NCBI GenBank assembly: GCA_031284845.1
Contig: JAITXH010000171.1
Location: 1-8,286, forward strand
Direction of reading: 5' to 3'
DNA from: Puniceicoccales bacterium
GTDB taxonomy: Bacteria; Verrucomicrobiota; Verrucomicrobiia; Opitutales; UBA953
Length of the DNA stretch: 8,286 bases
Position 1 is the stretch's first letter. Every line of letters starts with the position of its first letter. The notes below the pieces were generated by a model. It worked only from the letters and a program-made list of their open reading frames with translations, did no database searches and had not been told where the DNA came from. Positions 6,735-8,286 of the stretch are shown piece by piece. The translations under genes were made by a program, and so were the position numbers.

Positions 6735-6765
6735 TGCCCCACTTTTTATTTTTTTGCCCCACTTT
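6735..6765 (-). promoter_or_regulatory. Distal pair of MraZ-type elements
   Basis: An exact 11-base repeat, AAAGTGGGGCA on the minus strand, occurs at 6765-6755 and 6745-6735, 20 bases apart. Its GTGGG cores at 6762-6758 and 6742-6738 stay close to the 10-base phase of the proximal triple (offsets 10, 10, 21 and 20). A degenerate further copy, GAGGGGC at 6772-6766, lies one turn beyond. The pair flanks the -35 zone of the mraZ promoter. Confidence 0.65.
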
Positions 6766-6892
6766 GCCCCTCACGCCTTTTGCGCACAGGTTTTCAGATA
6801 TCATAGTCATCTCCTCTCGGTGTACTTTCTCCGAAGTAGTCCGTGTCCTCGGCGGGCAGAAAACTTATTCTGATGGCCAGAGAAAATGAATC

Positions 6893-6922
6893 TTGTAACT
6901 AACCTTTATATCAAAATATTAG
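6893..6922 (+). promoter_or_regulatory. Tentative promoter for the TPR-like gene
   Basis: TTGTAA at 6893-6898 and TATTAG at 6917-6922 are separated by 18 bases in the AT-rich part of the divergent region. Each matches the sigma-70 consensus at four of six positions. A second pair, TTGTTT at 6933-6938 with GCTAAT at 6955-6960, is about equally plausible. The choice between them cannot be made from sequence. Confidence 0.25.
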
Positions 6923-7033
6923 GGAGTTTTTCTTGTTTTCCGTGAAATGTGCGGGCTAATTTTCGTGTTTTTCTCTTTTCATGGCGGCATTTTTCCGTTT
7001 CATCTGGTCTCTGTCATCTTCTACACGCATCTC

Positions 7034-8286
7034 ATGGTTTGTAATCTTTCACGCATTCGTCGTTTGTCCGCTTCAGTCGCGGTAATACTTGTTGCTCTCG
7101 CTGTTGCGATGCCGGCGGGTGTGTATGCCCAAGCCAGAAGGCCTGCGACTGCACCGGTCCCGCCTCCGCAGAAAAAATCGGAACCTGAGATCCTTTTTGA
7201 ACGTGCTGAAAAAGCTTATATAGCAAAAAGTTACAAAGCGGCGGCTGAAGATTTTGATAAGGTATTGACCACCTATGGGAACGTATTGCCCTCAAAAGCG
7301 TGTGCAATGTTGGAGTTGCGAATTGCCGCCTGTGCGCAAGCACAGAAAGATTGGGCGACCGCAGAGAAATACATCCTGCTTTTTTTGAAACGCCCTAACG
7401 GCACTGAGGATCTTCTTGATAAGGATAACAATTACCGCGGCATCGCCCAAGTCACATTAGCCGATGTCTATGCGAAACAACAGAAGTGGGATCTTGCCAT
7501 TAACCTGCTTGCTGCCATTATCCGCCCGACTAACATCAGCTTACGTCTTCAGGATAGGGCGCGTGCCGCTATTGCGCTCACGCGTATCTATGAGGAAAAG
7601 AACAAAGAGGCCACCGCTGGCGTTATCAAAAAGACCGCGTTGGATTCGATCGAGATTCTCCGGATTTTCACTGCGCAACGCCAGTATAACATTCCCGAAA
7701 TCAAAGATGCCGCCAATCGCATCGTCGAGCTTTACATCAAAGCAGGCGACACCAAGGCCGCTCAGATGCTACAAGATGAGATCTCGGCCCGAGTGACCAA
7801 ATCGCCATTGGATGAAGTGACGGCCAACTTCCAGCGCATTGAAATTGCCCACAGCTTGTGGGAGCAGGCCGAAAGTCTCCCAAGGGAGGAAAAGGAGGTG
7901 CGTAATCCCGCCTACCGTATGGCCTTGACGACCTTTCAGGAGTGTTTGCGCCGGAATGCTCTCGCCGCTCTCGTTGATGAAGCTATCAAGGCGCAAAACG
8001 CATTGGTGGACGAGGCAAAGAGGACGCTCCCTGAAAAGCCGACCGACGAGCAAAAGGATGCCGTCGCCAAACTTGAAGCCAAGCGCGACGCCCTTCAGAA
8101 AGCAATTGACGATTTCAGTAAAAGTAAAGACTACGACGCCTATCTTTCTTATCGCATCGGGCTATGTCTCATTGAGTTAGAGCGGCACTGGGAAGCCTAT
8201 ATTGCCCTTCGTGACGTCCTCGTCAACCATCCCGGTTTCTCCAGAGCAAGTGCTGCCTATTACTACTATATCAGGACATTGCGAGC
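7034..8286 (+). CDS. Secreted TPR-like protein of unknown function (3' end cut by window)
   Basis: The frame is open from the ATG at 7034 to the right edge (417 codons plus two bases). The N-terminus is a clear Sec signal peptide: basic residues to 10, a hydrophobic core at about 13-28 and a cleavage site after VYA (residue 32). There is no lipobox cysteine, so it should be periplasmic or exported rather than a lipoprotein. A Pro-rich linker at 36-48 leads to helical repeats of TPR character at about 53-83, 89-120 and 136-163, and again at 368-400 (YLSYRIGLCLIELERHWEAY..). A charged, coiled-coil-like stretch lies at about 338-362. The arrangement recalls BamD- or CpoB/YbgF-type envelope proteins, but no family can be named. 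Its codons look less GC-rich than those of the dcw genes. It is transcribed away from mraZ; no Shine-Dalgarno motif precedes the ATG, and the signal peptide decides the start. Confidence 0.8.
   Translation, partial: MVCNLSRIRRLSASVAVILVALAVAMPAGVYAQARRPATAPVPPPQKKSEPEILFERAEKAYIAKSYKAAAEDFDKVLTTYGNVLPSKACAMLELRIAACAQAQKDWATAEKYILLFLKRPNGTEDLLDKDNNYRGIAQVTLADVYAKQQKWDLAINLLAAIIRPTNISLRLQDRARAAIALTRIYEEKNKEATAGVIKKTALDSIEILRIFTAQRQYNIPEIKDAANRIVELYIKAGDTKAAQMLQDEISARVTKSPLDEVTANFQRIEIAHSLWEQAESLPREEKEVRNPAYRMALTTFQECLRRNALAALVDEAIKAQNALVDEAKRTLPEKPTDEQKDAVAKLEAKRDALQKAIDDFSKSKDYDAYLSYRIGLCLIELERHWEAYIALRDVLVNHPGFSRASAAYYYYIRTLR

Larger units (their letters stand above)
6669..7033. other. Divergent intergenic control region between mraZ and the TPR-like gene
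   Basis: This 365-base gap holds no convincing gene. The mraZ-proximal third carries the MraZ operator array and the mraZ promoter. The middle, about 6780-6860, is mixed sequence with only weak 4-bp inverted repeats. The part from about 6860 to 7030 is visibly AT-rich with T-runs and probably holds the promoter and leader of the plus-strand gene. Confidence 0.7.

Noticed and set aside
6730..6735. Perfect TATAAT on the plus strand pointing to the TPR-like gene
   Set aside because: No -35-like sequence is at 16 to 18 bases upstream, it is 300 bases from the gene, and it is largely the reverse complement of the mraZ -10 element.
6811..6852. Alternating CTCGG/CCGAAG pairs suggestive of a small switchable RNA
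   Set aside because: The stems are only 4 to 5 bp, with loops of 10 or more bases and no terminator or known riboswitch core nearby.
6981..7085. 34-codon plus-strand reading frame starting at ATG 6981
   Set aside because: It overlaps the start of the TPR-like gene in another frame, lacks a ribosome-binding site and resembles nothing known.
7032..7343. 103-residue minus-strand open frame
   Set aside because: It is antisense to the signal peptide and first repeats of the TPR-like gene, which has clear coding character.

Overview
This window holds most of the proximal half of a division and cell wall (dcw) cluster, all on the minus strand, plus the start of one divergent plus-strand gene. In transcription order (right to left) the cluster runs mraZ, rsmH (mraW), an ftsL-like gene, ftsI (class B penicillin-binding protein), murE and murF. 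The window edge cuts murF. The divergent gene encodes a secreted TPR-like protein and is cut by the right edge. No mobile element, CRISPR array, tRNA or rRNA is visible.

Organism: a Gram-negative-type bacterium making meso-diaminopimelate peptidoglycan, since MurE carries the DNPR signature. The gene order, the form of MraZ and FtsL, the moderately high GC content and the lack of Shine-Dalgarno sequences would fit a member of the Verrucomicrobiota (Opitutae-like). That placement is an inference of moderate to low confidence made without a database search.

Layout: 1-1122 murF (3' part missing); 1119-2630 murE; 2627-4669 ftsI; 4666-5094 ftsL-like; 5140-6060 rsmH; 6061-6209 a gap with a weak intrinsic terminator or attenuator and a cluster of DnaA-box-like sites; 6210-6668 mraZ; 6669-7033 the divergent control region; 7034-8286 the TPR-like gene. 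The last four cluster genes are joined by three successive ATGA stop/start overlaps, which implies tight translational coupling.

How it works together: MraZ is the likely autoregulator of the cluster. Five GTGGG elements lie on one helical face across its own core promoter and leader. RsmH methylates 16S rRNA. The FtsL-like protein and FtsI belong to the septal synthesis machinery. MurE and MurF add meso-DAP and D-Ala-D-Ala to the peptidoglycan precursor. The most notable signals are non-coding: the MraZ operator array, the DnaA-like boxes just ahead of rsmH, and the absence of Shine-Dalgarno motifs at all seven starts. I found no convincing new multi-gene system. The divergent secreted protein is the only gene of unknown function.
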